A stretch of DNA of 64,000 nt, from NCBI RefSeq assembly GCF_000471905.2, contig NW_006500337.1:1174746-1238745 (forward strand). The letters run 5' to 3'. Positions 11,651-24,102 of the stretch are shown here, in pieces. Positions within the stretch are counted from its first letter, which is position 1. Each line of letters opens with the position of its first letter. This DNA is from Amborella trichopoda (lineage: Eukaryota > Streptophyta > Magnoliopsida > Amborellales > Amborellaceae). The position numbers and the translations under genes were made by a program. The notes beneath the pieces are model-generated. The model was not told the DNA's origin. It searched no databases and was given only the letters and a program-made list of their open reading frames with translations.

Positions 11651-14391
11651 CCCTCTCAAACCATTTTCCTATACAAATTATTGTTCTGAGCTGAAATAAA
11701 GAAGGAACTAATTTGAATCAGTTTCTTAAAAGCAAAGTGTACTTGGAGTTCTCGTTACGTTTGAACTTGTACCTACAAAAATATTTCAAACCGTTTGTCT
11801 ACTGTATATAACCCAATTATGGATGAGTTTTTTAATCTCCAGGCCAATTGTGTGTTTGTGTGAGATAGAGAGAGAGATGTTTGATATTTGTAATAATATG
11901 TTTAATTCAAAGAATTATAGTAAAAAACTTTGTTGCAGAAATTCCTGTGAGATTTCAACAAAGCTACACATTTTTTGAAAGGTTACGCAAGCAAAAATAG
12001 CCAATTTCTAAGTGTTTTTTTGGAACGGTAAGTAGAAAGTTTCATGGAGTAATGAAGAGTTACAAAGAAAACATGAAGAAAATAACACGAAGAAAGAATA
12101 AATTACAAGAGCGCTCCCTCCCTCTTGGGCAAGCTGGTCTGCCTCCATAATACGCTCTCTTGGGCAAGCTGGTCTGCCTCCTCGCCATGCAGCACCGAAA
12201 GACTAATGTCCATGGTTCAAGTGTTGTGCCCGGTCTCTAGATTATGGAGGAAAGTAACTAGCCCAAAGTTCCCTTGTGCATTTGTTTCTTACAAATTTAA
12301 GCCTTGTTTGGGTGCACAAGGTTTTAGTAATAGCGCTGTCTAAGATTGATAGGTTGTGTCCCAGCTTGGAGCTCTGATGTTAGGTTGTTAATCAACAGAC
12401 ATTTTTTGCCACATCCCTATTAAAAGCCAACCCTAAATAGTTGCAACTGCAGTTCATCGGATTGATAATTATGGCTAGTAGATTTAGCAAGGATATGACA
12501 AATATTTTAGAAAACAGATGGTCTGGGTGGATCAACCCTTCATTTCAAGTTGCGAATCATGAGGATTCTTTGGGTGGATCAGCCCTTCATTTCACTTTGT
12601 AAATTAGGCATTTCATATGGTCGAATCGAGGATCTTGTCGAAAACAAAAAAATAGAGAACAAATAAAAAGTTGCACAGATCATCTTCCCCATCTATAATA
12701 TATTTGTTTGAGTATTTAAATTATCAAACAAATATATTATACAAAAAGAATATTGCATTTTAGAGAAAATAGGCCAATTCCCAACTCCAGTCCAATGAAT
12801 TACCATTCCAATGATCATAGTTATTTTGAACTATGGATTGGATTAATGGCGTGTTGAAATAGTCCTTATGAAATTCTCAAGTTGTCTTACTTACAATACA
12901 TGAAGGAAATGTATACAATGAGACCATTTATCTTTGATATAAGGGGGTCAAAATTAATCTTAACCAATGTGAAATTAGATGGCTAAATTTATTTCATTGA
13001 CCAAGCTCAAGCTTCAAACGAATTTTTCTTGAACTTCATGACACATCCAAGCTATCAGATTTCATATCAGATGGCTGTAAATAATTGTGACCACCTGTAT
13101 CAAAAGTAAATGGTCTCACCATATACAATTCCATACATGAATTGATACTCGATGCGGTCCTATTTTACAATATCATAGTCACAATATTGGAGGGAAATTA
13201 ATAGCCAAGTTGTGAACTTGCAAGGATGCAGTTTTTGAACCCCTGTAGCTTGAATTTGTTGCTCACTGCATATTTCATATTTTTGTAGGTGAGGTGTACA
13301 GGTGTCAAGGCCTATACCTGTTATTGCGTGGACCCTGACATCTACACTATCTAATTATATTGCTTGGTGAGGCATAGGAACTTGAGGGACATGACTGTCC
13401 ATTGATGAGCATTTGTCCCTCTTAATCCATCTTTTTCATCAGCGGGGTGTCGGTGCACCCTTACGATTCGTTGACAAGTTTGAACGGTGGTTGGCAAGTA
13501 TGAGTACCTTAGCATACAACACACTTGATAGTAGTACATTATCCCCAATTTAGATAGGATATACGTCCACGATGTATAGATTCTTTTAGATGGCTTTAGC
13601 ATGCTCAATCTCCTAGGGAGTCCCATTATGTACGTTAAGTCACACTTCTATGCAATCATGCATGTTCTATTTCAAAAAGGACTTGTTAACGAGTTGGTGT
13701 TAGCATTAAACACATATATAAGCATAAAAAATTAGAATTTCAAAATTCACCTTTCTGACACAGTACGTTTCATCATAGATTCAAGTATTAGAAACTAGAA
13801 ATTCAAAATTGACTTTTCAGACAACATTAATGTCTTTGGTCTGTTAATGTGCAGGAAAGAGTACAAGTGTAGCCATGTCAAATTGAAGAGGGCTCATTGG
13901 ATTCCATAGGCAGCTCATTTGGCCAATGGCCACAAGTGTTTTCAAATGATCCGGGACATTTTCAATTTCGATATCAGAGAATGAAAATTTTATGCAGTAG
14001 GAACATCAATGGTGCAATGAACCCCAAAACATTATGCTGATTTGTAGTTAAAAAGAGCAAAGCAGCTAAAACTAATGGACGGCATTTCCCTGTTCTTTAT
14101 TGTGGGGCGTTGCTAGCAGAATATTTCATATTCAAACACTAGTCATGCATCTGATCTGTTTCATATACCGTGGATGAATAATATATGTTGCAATATGTTA
14201 AGCACCTAGTTATCAGGGACAGAAGTCCATTCGCAAATAGCAATTAACAGGAGGCTGATACGTGTGTGTGTGTGTGAGAGAGAGAGAGAATTTTTCCTTT
14301 CCTTCCTCATGCAAACTTAGTCAATTTGATGCTGAATTGTGAATATACAATTGAAAGGACAAAAACAACCTTGATAAAGCAAAACGCATGA
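11651..14391. other. Intergenic spacer, no gene recognised
   Basis: Convergent spacer between the RabGAP and membrin genes. It has a 35-bp tandem duplication (12122 and 12157), a perfect hairpin at 12694 and a GT/GA microsatellite at 14264-14289. No translated stretch resembles a protein I know. Confidence 0.5.
12694..12741. repeat. Perfect 18-bp inverted repeat with 12-nt loop
   Basis: TATAATATATTTGTTTGA (12694-12711) is the exact reverse complement of 12724-12741. It is a lone palindrome in the spacer, not at the ends of a visible element. Confidence 0.9.
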
Positions 14392-17300
14392 TCAATGGGT
14401 CCATCGCCAAAAAGCAACAACGACAATGAGCGTAACAATCATACCCGCATATGCAATCCATTTATCGACACGGTGCCGCCTCTCAATAAGCTTCAAAACT
14501 GAATTCGAAAGCCCCACAGTGTTGAGCACATCCAAAGCCTTTCGATGAGCTCGCTGTACCCACAAAACAAGATATAAATTACGTAAGTAACAAAATTCCA
14601 ATCCCAACAAATTGAAGAATGTCACACACACACACACACAAAAGAACTAAAAGCTAAGCTTTTTGAACACAACAAAGGCTCGCAAAGAGTAAGCACAAGT
14701 AAATTTCATCTCCGTATTTCTTGCAAATATTAGTCTAGAATGCACTGAGTTTAGGACAACATTTGGCTGCATGCCCTTTATCATCAAAAGCCTACATTGG
14801 ATAACAAAGCTTTTCAAATACCACCATACATACAAAATTTGATAGCTAGGTTTGATTTTGTTCTCTGTAGCTCTTGCAAATATTTGCATAGAATGAACAA
14901 TCCAAATTCAGTTCGAGATTCAGCAGAAATGCATAATTATCTCCTGAATATGGAAAACTCAGATGAATTTCGTTTATATTTTGACAGGCTCAAAGGTCTT
15001 CTAACATTTGGATATATTTGCCAAAGTTTAAGACCAAAACAAGATAATTACAACAGATCATGTTCTCCCATAAAAGCACAAACCATTTTCCAGAAAACAA
15101 AAGAAGAAACCCAGGAGCTGTGAACTGAGAGTATCCTACAAAGAGATCAGCATAAACACGGGGATTGGCACACTCATTGCATTAAATGAACTTATAGAGT
15201 TGAAGATCAAGAATGAGGGTTTACCTTCAACCGATCTCTTTGTTCAGCATACTTGGAAAGGATTGAAACCCCACTGGTATAGGCATCGTCGAGCATCATT
15301 GATGAATTGCGTGCTGATTGCATTGCCTGTGCTTCCTCGTCAAAGATTTGCAGTACACGAGCATTGTCTCCATTCTGCAACAAAATGGAAGGACGCCAAT
15401 TTCTGAGAGACAGATGATGAGGTTCTTCTTCTTTTTTTTTTTTTTTTTACCCTTCTGTGTGTGTGTGTTTTTTTGTTCTCTGAGTTTTTCTTTTCTGTGT
15501 GTGTGTGTGTTTTATGAAACAGCTGAAGATGATGGGTATAAACTTTTTGGGACCGGATATTGTACTTCATATGACTGTAGTATTCAGGGACTTTTACCCA
15601 ACATCCACCATCCATGCTTCCATGGGCAGTGGAGTTTGAGCAACTGTTCTCACCAAAAAGATAGGGCACCTATGAAAGTAGGCAATAGCTCATTAGCCAC
15701 CATCCTTGGATAAAATGGATGGCATATGTCTGGTCCAAGTATTCTATCCATACTCATCTGGTATAGAATACTTCCACTACTTTCTTATCCAAAGATGTAG
15801 ATTGATTAGATTCAGCGATCAAAGATATGTTACTTGGCAGACTATGATTGAAGAAATAATATTGCAAACTATTTTTGAGAAATCCACAAAAGTAAATGCA
15901 AATCATTGCAGTTTAATTGTTTTTTGTGGTACATAAAAATCTAATAGATAGCGTTACGTCGATAATTATGTTTTTTAGGATACTGTCATGAAGTGAAGGA
16001 AGTTATAGCCACCAAATTTTCATTAGAGTAATATTTTGATTTCATACATTTCAGCCTTAAATACTATACATGACAAGAGTCTGAAATCCAAAGCCTGTAT
16101 AGTGCATTTTAATTTGTATTAAAATAGCATACATTTTTTTTTGTATTAAAATAGCATACATATCCAGTGTCTAAAATCCAAAGGCCTGTTTCTATCTTTA
16201 AGTTTGAATACCATGCTTCCATTGACAAAGAAAGAAAAAAAAGGGCATCAAACAATACAGCTTAAACATGAAGACCAATAATTAGAAATCAATTCACTTT
16301 TTCCTGTTGAAAATAATTTTACCAAACATAATGACCAAATAGAGATTTACATACAGCTCTTTCCAAAAGTGCTGCCCTCTCTTTTGCTTCCATCGTTCGT
16401 CTATGATTCCGCTGCATATATTTATTCAAGCTGTCCTTTAAGGATTCAACCTCCTCTGCCACTTGTTCAACTTTTCTGTAGCATACAAAATGCATTTTGT
16501 ATAAGAGTCCTCCTCATATGTTTACTTATTGTGCCATGTATGAAATGGAAGTTTACTTAAATGATCCAAAAATATGCCTCGGTGATCCATTTCATAGGTT
16601 CAGTACATGTGAAATATATAAAAAAATAAGAAAAGGTGTGCATATAAAAGAAATGAGAAATAATCTGGTATATACTTAAATCCCATAGTTATGGAGAAAC
16701 AAATGTCCTCATAATGACCTAATTCATGGTGACATACATGGACCAAAAAAAGTAAAACCCAATTCATTAAACCAAGAATAGGGCGGAGTTCAAAGAACTC
16801 AAGAATCAAAAGAAAAACTAAATTCCATCAACATTACTCCTGAAATAGAGTAGAGACCTCTGTTAATCAATAAATCAGTAATTGAAGAATTGTTTCGTAT
16901 TGTTATCGTCAATCATAGTTTGTGTACAAAGTATATACAGGAGAATAATAACAGAAATTCCTAATAATAAGGAAGACTCAGTCTTGAGTTTGAATGGTTC
17001 TTGGATGAGGTGACGATGTATATTCATGTAGATTCATAACACTCCCCTTCAAGCTGATGTGTGAGGAAGAAGAACACCCAGCTTGCTAAGTAGAAAGTAA
17101 AATTGTTCTCTTCCCAAAGGTTTAGTGAAAATGTCGGCCAGTTGAAGCTTGGTGGAAATATGAGATGTTGAAATGAGGCCAGCTTGAATCTTCTCTCTGA
17201 TAAAATGGAAGTCGATCTCAATGTGTTTCGTTCTTTCATGAAACGCAGGATTCACTGCAATGTGGAGGGCAGCTTGGTTGTCATAGTAAAGATGCATTGG

Positions 17301-20300
17301 CAGTCGATGAAGAACCCCCAAATCTGAAAATAAAGTCTTTAGCCATGTTAGTTCACAAGCAGTGGTCGCCATTGAACGGTATTCGGCTTCTGCTGAAGAT
17401 CTAGAGACTGTTGTTTGTTTCTTCATTCGCCATGAAAGTGGGCTGGTTCCAAGGTATGTGATGTACCTTGTAGTGGACGCCTTGTAGTGGGACAGCTAGC
17501 CCAGTCAGAGTCCCAGTAGGCAAATATTTGAAAGGAATTGTTTGCTGATAAAAGGAGCCCTTGACATGGGGATCCCTTAAGGTATTGAAGAACACGATGG
17601 GCAGCAGCAAGGTGTTGCTCAATTGGTTGGTGCATGTATTGACTAAGAATGTGGACAAAAAAATTGATGTCTAAGCGTGTTATGGTGAGGTAGATCAGTC
17701 GCCAAACAAATCTTCTATATGAAATCCGGGATATCAAGTAATTGTCCATCTGCAGGAGAGAGTTTTAAATTCTGCTCCATAGGGAGATATACAGGTTTGG
17801 CTCCCAAAAAACCGGTTTCTTTGATAATATCGAGGGTGTACTTTTGTTGAGTGAGCAAAATTCCTTGAGGTGACCTGGCGACTTCTATCCCAAGAAAATA
17901 TTTCAACTTTCCCAAGTCCTTGATGTTAAATCGTTGTTGAAGAATATGCTTTAGTTGATGAATTTGAAACTCATTGTTCCCGGTGATGATGATATCATCA
18001 ACATACACTAATACAAGGGTGATGAGATTTGCAGACTTGTGGGTGAACAAGGACTAATCCGCAGGTGATTGCTTCAAGCCAACGACAATGAGGGTATTTG
18101 AAAATTTCTGAAACCAGTTCCTTGAGGCTTGTTTCAGCCCATAAAGAGACTTGCGAGGTCTACAAACTTTGTTCTCCCCTTCTCGAACAACTTCTATAGA
18201 ATTCTCATATATACCTCTTCATGTAAATCGTCATTGTGAGAGGCTACAATAGCAAGTAAACATCTCATAGTAACCAACTTAGCGACGGGGGCAAAGGTTT
18301 CATGGTAACCAACTTAGTCCAATCCCTCTGTTTGGGTGTACCCCTTTGCAACTAAACGAGCCTTATAGTGCTGTGCTCTATGGTTCCATCGGCTTTGTAT
18401 TTGATTTTGAATACCCATTTACATCCAATAGGGTGTTTTCCTTGGGGCAGTGGCTCTATGGTCCAAGTCTTGATTAATTCAAGGGCCTTAATTTCTGTTA
18501 CCATAGCTTCACGTCAAAGAGGATATTTAACAACCTATGAGAAAGTTTTGGGTTCTTCTTTGGAACAGATGGTGGAGACAAAAGCTTTGTAAGTTGGTGA
18601 AAATTTTGGACATTGAGAAAATGTTCAATTGGATAAGGCTTACCTGAAGATGGCATGATGGAGATGGATTATTGCTGTGATGAATTGCAATTTGCAACAG
18701 AGCAGACATAGTCTCGAAGCCATGCTGATGGAACGTGTGGACGAGTAGATTGACAAAGGGGACTATGGGGTGATAAGGCATCATGAGTGACAGGTTGTAA
18801 CTCGTTGTTTTTAGAATTTGAATGGTTATCGGTAGTAGATTGAATGGAGAAGGTTGGTTGGTTGTTTGAAACAACAGAGTCAGTATGGGCATCCAATTCT
18901 TGCACGGGATTGGGTAAAACAGCACGAGAAGGATCAGAGTCAGATGCTGTGTTTTTGAAAGGAAATACTTTTTCTTGAAAAACAACAATCACAGCTCGTG
19001 TATATGGTGCGAGTATTGAGATCATATATCCTATACCCACATGGACTTAATGGATACCCTATAAAAATTGAACGCTTTGAACGTGGTACAAATTTGGGTT
19101 GTTGAATGTCATTGTTATGAACATAGCAAAGACATCCAAACACTCGCAAATGCTCATATTTGGGTGGTTTTCTTAGGAGAATTTTAAAAGGAGTTTTTCC
19201 TGAGAAAATGGGTGTTGACATTCGATTAATGAGGTAACAGGCGGTGAAGACACATTCACCCCAAAATTTGATAGGTAGGTTTGCTTGAAATCGCAAGGCA
19301 CATGCAACCTCTAAGAGGTGTCGATGCTTGCGCTCAGCAATACCATTTTTTTGTGGGGTATGGACACAAGTTCGTTGATGCATGATGCCATGATCATAGA
19401 ACATATCTTGCATGACAGTGGATAAAAATTCAACTCCAGTATCGGTTCGAATTTGGCGAACTTGATGGCGGAACTGAGTTTCTACCATGTTAAAAAAATG
19501 ATATAAGAATTTGTAGGTTTCAGACTTGTATTTCATTAAGTAAGTCCAAGTACACCGTGAACAGTCATCTACAAAGGTAACAAAGTCGTGTGCTCCTGAA
19601 TGTGAAGCAGTGGGATAAGTACCCCAAATGTCACAGTGAACTAAATCAAAAGGAAGATAACAATTTTACTTTCTACTTAGCAAGCTGGGTGTTCTTCTTC
19701 CTCACACATCAGCTTGAAGAGTAGTGTTATGGATATACATAGATATACATTGTCACGTCATCCAAAAACCATTCAAATTGGATATATATTATGGATATAC
19801 ATCGTCACCTCATCCAAGAACCATTCAAACTCAAGACTTAGTCTTCCTTATCAGTAGGAATTTCTGTTATTATTCTCCTGTATATATTATGTACACAAAC
19901 TATTATTGAAGATAACAATACGAAACAATTCTCCAATTGTCCTAATGGAAGACTTCTTAGTTCCCCCCAAATCACATAAATGTACTACTTCCAAAAGATG
20001 TTAAGCAGCAAAAAATTGCCTCTGTTACATGTTGAAATGAATAAACATAATTCCCATGATGACCTCTTGCGTAATATTCACATGGATTTCCCCAATTCAA
20101 AAAGCAGTAAATTCAAAGAAGCACTTCATGTCAGATGCAAGGAGTGAATTTGGAATCAACAAAAAAGTAAAAAGCGATACTCCAGAAAGATGCTTCTGAA
20201 AATTTAGAAACTGATAAGATTCCAATAATTCATCAAGCAACAGATTTTTATGTTCAGGATTTCATCGAATTATTCCAAAAATAAGATGATTCTCAAGATC

Positions 20301-21339
20301 TTTATGATCTGGGAACTCAGAAAGTTGAAATGAAGCTCTTAACTTGTAATACAACAGCCAGCCAAACAAAATCACATTAGTTTAAAGAAAATAGCTGAGA
20401 GAAGAGTGTCCAAAATTCTCAATATGATGCAAATTTCTAGTTCTTCTATCCAATTAAAAAATACAAACACAAATCGCATGTATTCCCCAGAAAGCAATAG
20501 CGTAATTCAAAATTTCAAATGGATCTCCCATTACAACAATGGATAAATTACATATATTACCAAAAAAATACATCAAATAATTCACAAGAAAATGGGCAGA
20601 AAAAAAGGTTTAGAGAAAAGAGATCAAATACAAGTACTAAAAATTCAGAAAAAAATGTCACAGAACATTATCTGTTGCTCATTTCACAAAACAAACACAA
20701 TTAAACAATAATTTCCACCCAAGACATCCAGTTTAGAAAAGAAACACTAGCACTAATTTCGAATCCAAATACTGGTACAGATCAATTAAATCCCCTGATG
20801 CACAATACGATCTTATTAACTCCCAAAGTTAATAGTACTTCATAATAAAGAACTCAAAGACGCTTCCAAAATTCACTAAAATAAACATAAATTCATTTAC
20901 ATTTCCCATCAAATTTCATATCACCAAACAGTACGATCAATACTGTATTCAAAGATACATCACAATACACCAAAAAAATTTAGTCCTATTAATTTCACAG
21001 TTGGAACTTGGAACAAATCCCTAAATTCACATGGAAATTGTGAAAACTTCCGAAGTAATAAGGAGCTGAAGAGAGAGCTAATAAAATGTCTCCCAAACCT
21101 AACCTTCTCCACAGATCTCTCTGACCTTTTGCCGCAACAGATCGCCATAGCCGATCCATCTCCGCACAAAGACCCTGGATCTGAGAGATATCTCGTTTCA
21201 GAGAATACGATAATTCGGAGGAATCCAGGCTGGTTGATGTGGTTTCAAGGCGCTCAAGCTTCTCAATTCCATCTCTGGTTCTCATGAGCAAGCGCCTTGA
21301 ACTCTGATAAAGATCAGAGAGAGTAGTCCCGCCCTCCAT
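14392..21339 (-). CDS. MEMB11: Membrin, Golgi Qb-SNARE
   Basis: Membrin is a tail-anchored Qb-SNARE acting in ER-Golgi and intra-Golgi vesicle fusion. Four exons on the minus strand, 21339-21104, 16475-16355, 15374-15225 and 14553-14392, join in frame with GT-AG introns into 222 residues; Arabidopsis MEMB11 and MEMB12 are of similar length. The start [16 protein letters not shown] matches the family N-terminus. [18 protein letters not shown] spans the first junction. The SNARE motif runs through about 125-190, with Gln164 in [10 protein letters not shown] as likely zero-layer residue, followed by [22 protein letters not shown] single membrane anchor (about 201-220, [17 protein letters not shown]) ends two residues before the C-terminus. 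The 4.6-kb first intron holds a rearranged copia element. The gene is otherwise intact. Paralogue choice (MEMB11 or MEMB12) is open. Confidence 0.95.
16881..17041 (-). mobile_element. Copia 3' LTR (left inverted arm)
   Basis: Read on the minus strand, a purine tract TTGAAGGGGAG is followed by an LTR that starts TGTTATGAATC and ends near TTCTTCA. It follows directly on the RNase H stop. With the adjoining coding end (to about 17107) it is repeated in opposite orientation at 19659-19938. Confidence 0.8.
17042..19658 (-). pseudogene. Ty1/copia pol remnant: integrase, reverse transcriptase, RNase H
   Basis: Minus-strand pol in copia order, broken by frameshifts and stops. Integrase begins at the right junction ([16 protein letters not shown]), with acidic residues in [13 protein letters not shown] and [10 protein letters not shown]. 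Reverse transcriptase shows [12 protein letters not shown] and [11 protein letters not shown] near 17850-18000. RNase H shows [13 protein letters not shown] and [13 protein letters not shown] at 17049-17426. Gag, protease and 5' LTR are missing: the element stops inside integrase at about 19658, where an inverted copy of its own 3' end begins. It sits inside membrin intron 1 on the same strand as the gene and is not coding-competent. Confidence 0.88.
19659..19938 (+). mobile_element. Inverted copy of copia 3' end (right arm)
   Basis: Plus-strand repeat of the last RNase H codons ([18 protein letters not shown]), purine tract and LTR. The LTR here spans 19725-19938 and has an internal duplication of about 60 bp (a TATGGATATACAT unit twice, with CATCCAA and ACCATTCAAA) that explains its extra length over the left arm. 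No matching 5-bp target duplication is clear at the outer ends (GTAAT on the left, ATTGT on the right). Confidence 0.85.
19939..21103. other. Remainder of membrin intron 1
   Basis: A-rich intron sequence between the copia remnant and membrin exon 1. No feature recognised. Confidence 0.5.
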
Positions 21340-21702
21340 TGCCAGACCAAAACCCTAGAATTCTTGATGCTTCACGATAGAACGATGAAACCCTAAGCTT
21401 AAGAAATGAAAAACTCAAAATCAATAAAGTTTGGAGAAAGAACTATGAAACCCTACTGAGCTAGAAAAATGAAGAGGAAGGTGCTCATAAACTTGCATAT
21501 TGAACCAGGAAACGCCATTGGATGATTTGAATTACCGGGCGTTAGGACAGTTAAGTTACGAAAGTACCCTTGATGTATAACGAATTTGCGCGATAGCCCA
21601 TGATCCATTTCCGTCTAAGCGAGATATTCGACGATGATGAAATCTGCAATGACGTCATTGACCTTTTCCTTTTTATTTGGGAAGTTGGAATGGGTTTCCA
21701 TC
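21340..21702. promoter_or_regulatory. Membrin 5' flank
   Basis: Sequence directly upstream of the membrin start on the minus strand; it must carry the 5' UTR and promoter. I see no convincing TATA box. It ends at a TE insertion at 21703. Confidence 0.35.
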
Positions 21703-22165
21703 AATGGTTTAAAAACCGGATCGGTGATCCGGATCGGGCTTTTTAAAAACCGATCCGGATCGGAGAATCGGCGATCCGGATCGGAATCGAGTGAATCGGT
21801 CATAATAAAGTTTCAAAAAAATCCGAAAAAATTATTAAAATTCATTATAAATATTGATTTTTAGGAATTCAATAAAAAATGAGGGTACTCCATTAAGAAT
21901 TTTCATGTTTTTGAATGAATATACGAATATTGATATGTTCTTTCCCTGCATGAACCGCCATTCAGCATTTAATTTACAGTATTTCGTGCTCATCCCTACA
22001 CTGTTGCTGTTGGGACTCGATATGTGAATAATATGGCTGGGATAGGGTGGCCTCAGAATCATCATCTCTCTCGTTTTCTCTTTGAATAATATGGATTAAA
22101 AAAAAAAAAAAAAATTTTACAAAAAAATCGATCATGGATTAAAAAAAAAAAATCACAAATTTTCA

Positions 22166-22412
22166 NNNNNNNNNNNNNNNNNNNNNNNNNNNNNNNNNNN
22201 NNNNNNNNNNNNNNNNNNNNNNNNNNNNNNNNNNNNNNNNNNNNNNNNNNNNNNNNNNNNNNNNNNNNNNNNNNNNNNNNNNNNNNNNNNNNNNNNNNNN
22301 NNNNNNNNNNNNNNNNNNNNNNNNNNNNNNNNNNNNNNNNNNNNNNNNNNNNNNNNNNNNNNNNNNNNNNNNNNNNNNNNNNNNNNNNNNNNNNNNNNNN
22401 NNNNNNNNNNNN
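22166..22412. other. Assembly gap (247 N)
   Basis: Run of N inside the TE at 21703, flanked on both sides by ATCATGGATTA minisatellite units, so the gap probably covers more of that array. Confidence 0.95.
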
Positions 22413-22540
22413 AACGATCATGGATTACAAGAAAAGAAACAAACATTTCGATCATGGATTACAAAAAATTCTAATTATAGGGTTACAAAAACCAAAAAAT
22501 TACTATCATGGATTACAAAAAAATCTATCATGGATTCCAA
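22413..22540. repeat. Minisatellite, ATCATGGATTACAAAAAA units
   Basis: At least four units beginning ATCATGGATTACAA (or a close variant) right of the gap, and one or two left of it at 22120-22165. Spacing is irregular, about 22-45 bp. Confidence 0.75.
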
Positions 22541-22787
22541 AAAAAAAAAAAAAAAAAAAAAATTCCGTATGGAATCGCCGATTCACTGTTCGGACTCGCC
22601 GATTCCGTACAGTGAATCGGCGATTCACTGTACAGAATCGTCCGGTTCTCTCTAGAACCGGACGATTTTCGATTTTTGGGCGATCCGGTTCCTTTTTCAC
22701 TATTTTCGAGTCGAACCGGGCGAGTCCGGTTTGACTCGGCGTTTTTTAAAACGCTGGTTTCCATCGTTGTAGAATCGGAGGTGGCAA

Positions 22788-23104
22788 TTTAAACAAGGAC
22801 CCGATTTCTATGCGGCAGGCCCGCATATGTTGAAGTACGGGCCTATTAATAAATCTATTATTGAGATTGATTTTGGACTTAATTTTTAAGGACATGTAGT
22901 CTCTAATATAGAGATCATGAATATGAAAAAATAAATAAATTTTAAAAATTAGAAATAATAATTCTAGTGAGAAAACATTTGAATTGTTAGTTTCCATTAT
23001 TTTTAGATAGAACACCTACTTGCATCCATCTTTAAGATGTATGTTTTACACTTTTTGGATCGCATATATAGTCATGTGGTCCAGCCTGCATGACACAATT
23101 TTCC
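22788..23104 (-). mobile_element. Family A MITE, copy 2 (reverse)
   Basis: Reverse-complement relative of 10927-11240, aligning end to end: GGAAAATTGTGTCATGCAGG at the right edge, the conserved CATATTCATGATCTC middle, and CATATGCGGGCCTGCCGCAT near the left edge. Confidence 0.8.
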
Positions 23105-23510
23105 TTTAGACGAAAGATAAGGAAAATGGTTTGACCTAACAAAATGAATAAAGCCTCACCTCATAACTATTTGAAACTTGCAAATTTAAGCATTGAAAAA
23201 CCTTTATATCAATCATCTTGATTTGAACATTATGATCGTGAAAAAAAAAAAAGGATTCAAGCTCTAAAAATATTGTATATTGGAGTAAATTATCTAGGCC
23301 ATCTATTTCACCTTAAAATAAGTGTTCATAGATCCACAATATTTGTACCATCTTTTGAGTTTCAAATTTTATTGTTGGTGTTGGAAATTGATATTAGGGC
23401 CATCATGGAGATTTCCAGTGGTGAAAGTGCTTTCGAGACAATAATTTAAGTTGAGGCATTTTTTAGTCTTCATAGAGCCTAGGCCTTGTAGAAACTTCAT
23501 CTGAGAGATA
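23105..23510 (-). mobile_element. Family B MITE, copy 2 (reverse)
   Basis: Reverse copy of 11272-11650: AATAAAGCCTCACCTCATAAC near the left edge, TAGAGCCTAGGCCTTGTAG near the right edge, shared core at 23275-23320. It abuts a family A element, as does copy 1, but on the opposite side of it. Confidence 0.7.
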
Positions 23511-23636
23511 ATGTCAATTAAGATGGTCAGAGCATCCAATTTTACATGAGGTGTGCTGCTTTTTAAAATTGTGTATCACTCATGCACTTTGTAAAATATA
23601 TAGTTAAAAATGAGTAAATCTTTAAGGAAAAGGTTT

Positions 23637-24102
23637 CTATACTTCCCCTATAGCATAGAAGATCTATGCTTCCCCTACCATCCAGCCGTTCAATTTTGAT
23701 AAAGAGAGCCACTCACCGTTTGATCTTAGACCGATGTCTCAAAGTATTTTATTTTTAATTTTTTTATACAATTTCTATGAATAAGAAATTTGGTACATGT
23801 CATCTTCGCATTGGGGCACACCTATAAAAAATATTAAAAATAATTTTTTGATAAAATATAATGATCAAAATACTCCTTGAAAATTTCAAGGGTATTTTGG
23901 TTATTTTAAGTTATTGGAAATATTTGTTTTTTATTTTTCGCTAGTGCGAATTTAATAGAGGATTGGACGTACAAATTTGGTGTCAAAATAGTTTATAGAA
24001 AAAATATTAAAAATAAAATAGTGTAAAAACGTGACATTGTGATTGGGATAATCTTAGCTCTCCATTCAGAGTGAACGGTTGGATAAAGGAAAGTATAGGG
24101 AT
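23637..24102. mobile_element. MITE with CTATRCTT ends
   Basis: Left arm CTATGCTTCCCCTACC then CCGTTCAA (23664-23693); the right arm reverse-complements to CTATACTTTCCTTTATCC then AACCGTTCAC (24071-24100). A third, related CTATACTTCCCCTATAG sits at 23637. Interior is AT-rich and non-coding. Confidence 0.6.

Larger units (their letters stand above)
21703..22755. mobile_element. Mutator-like non-autonomous element with 10-bp target duplication
   Basis: About 1.05 kb including 247 unknown bases. A direct repeat GGTTTCCATC lies at 21693-21702 and 22756-22765. The ends are imperfectly inverted: AATGGTTTAAAAACCGG on the left, CAGCGTTTTAAAAAACGCC on the right when reverse-complemented. The subterminal zones are packed with GATCCGGATCGG and GAATCGGCGATTC words. 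The middle has an array of ATCATGGATTACAAAAAA units. A 9-10 bp duplication suggests Mutator-like transposition. No transposase seen. Confidence 0.75.

Noticed and set aside
18368..18592. Plus-strand open frame in the copia remnant
   Set aside because: Antisense shadow of degraded pol.
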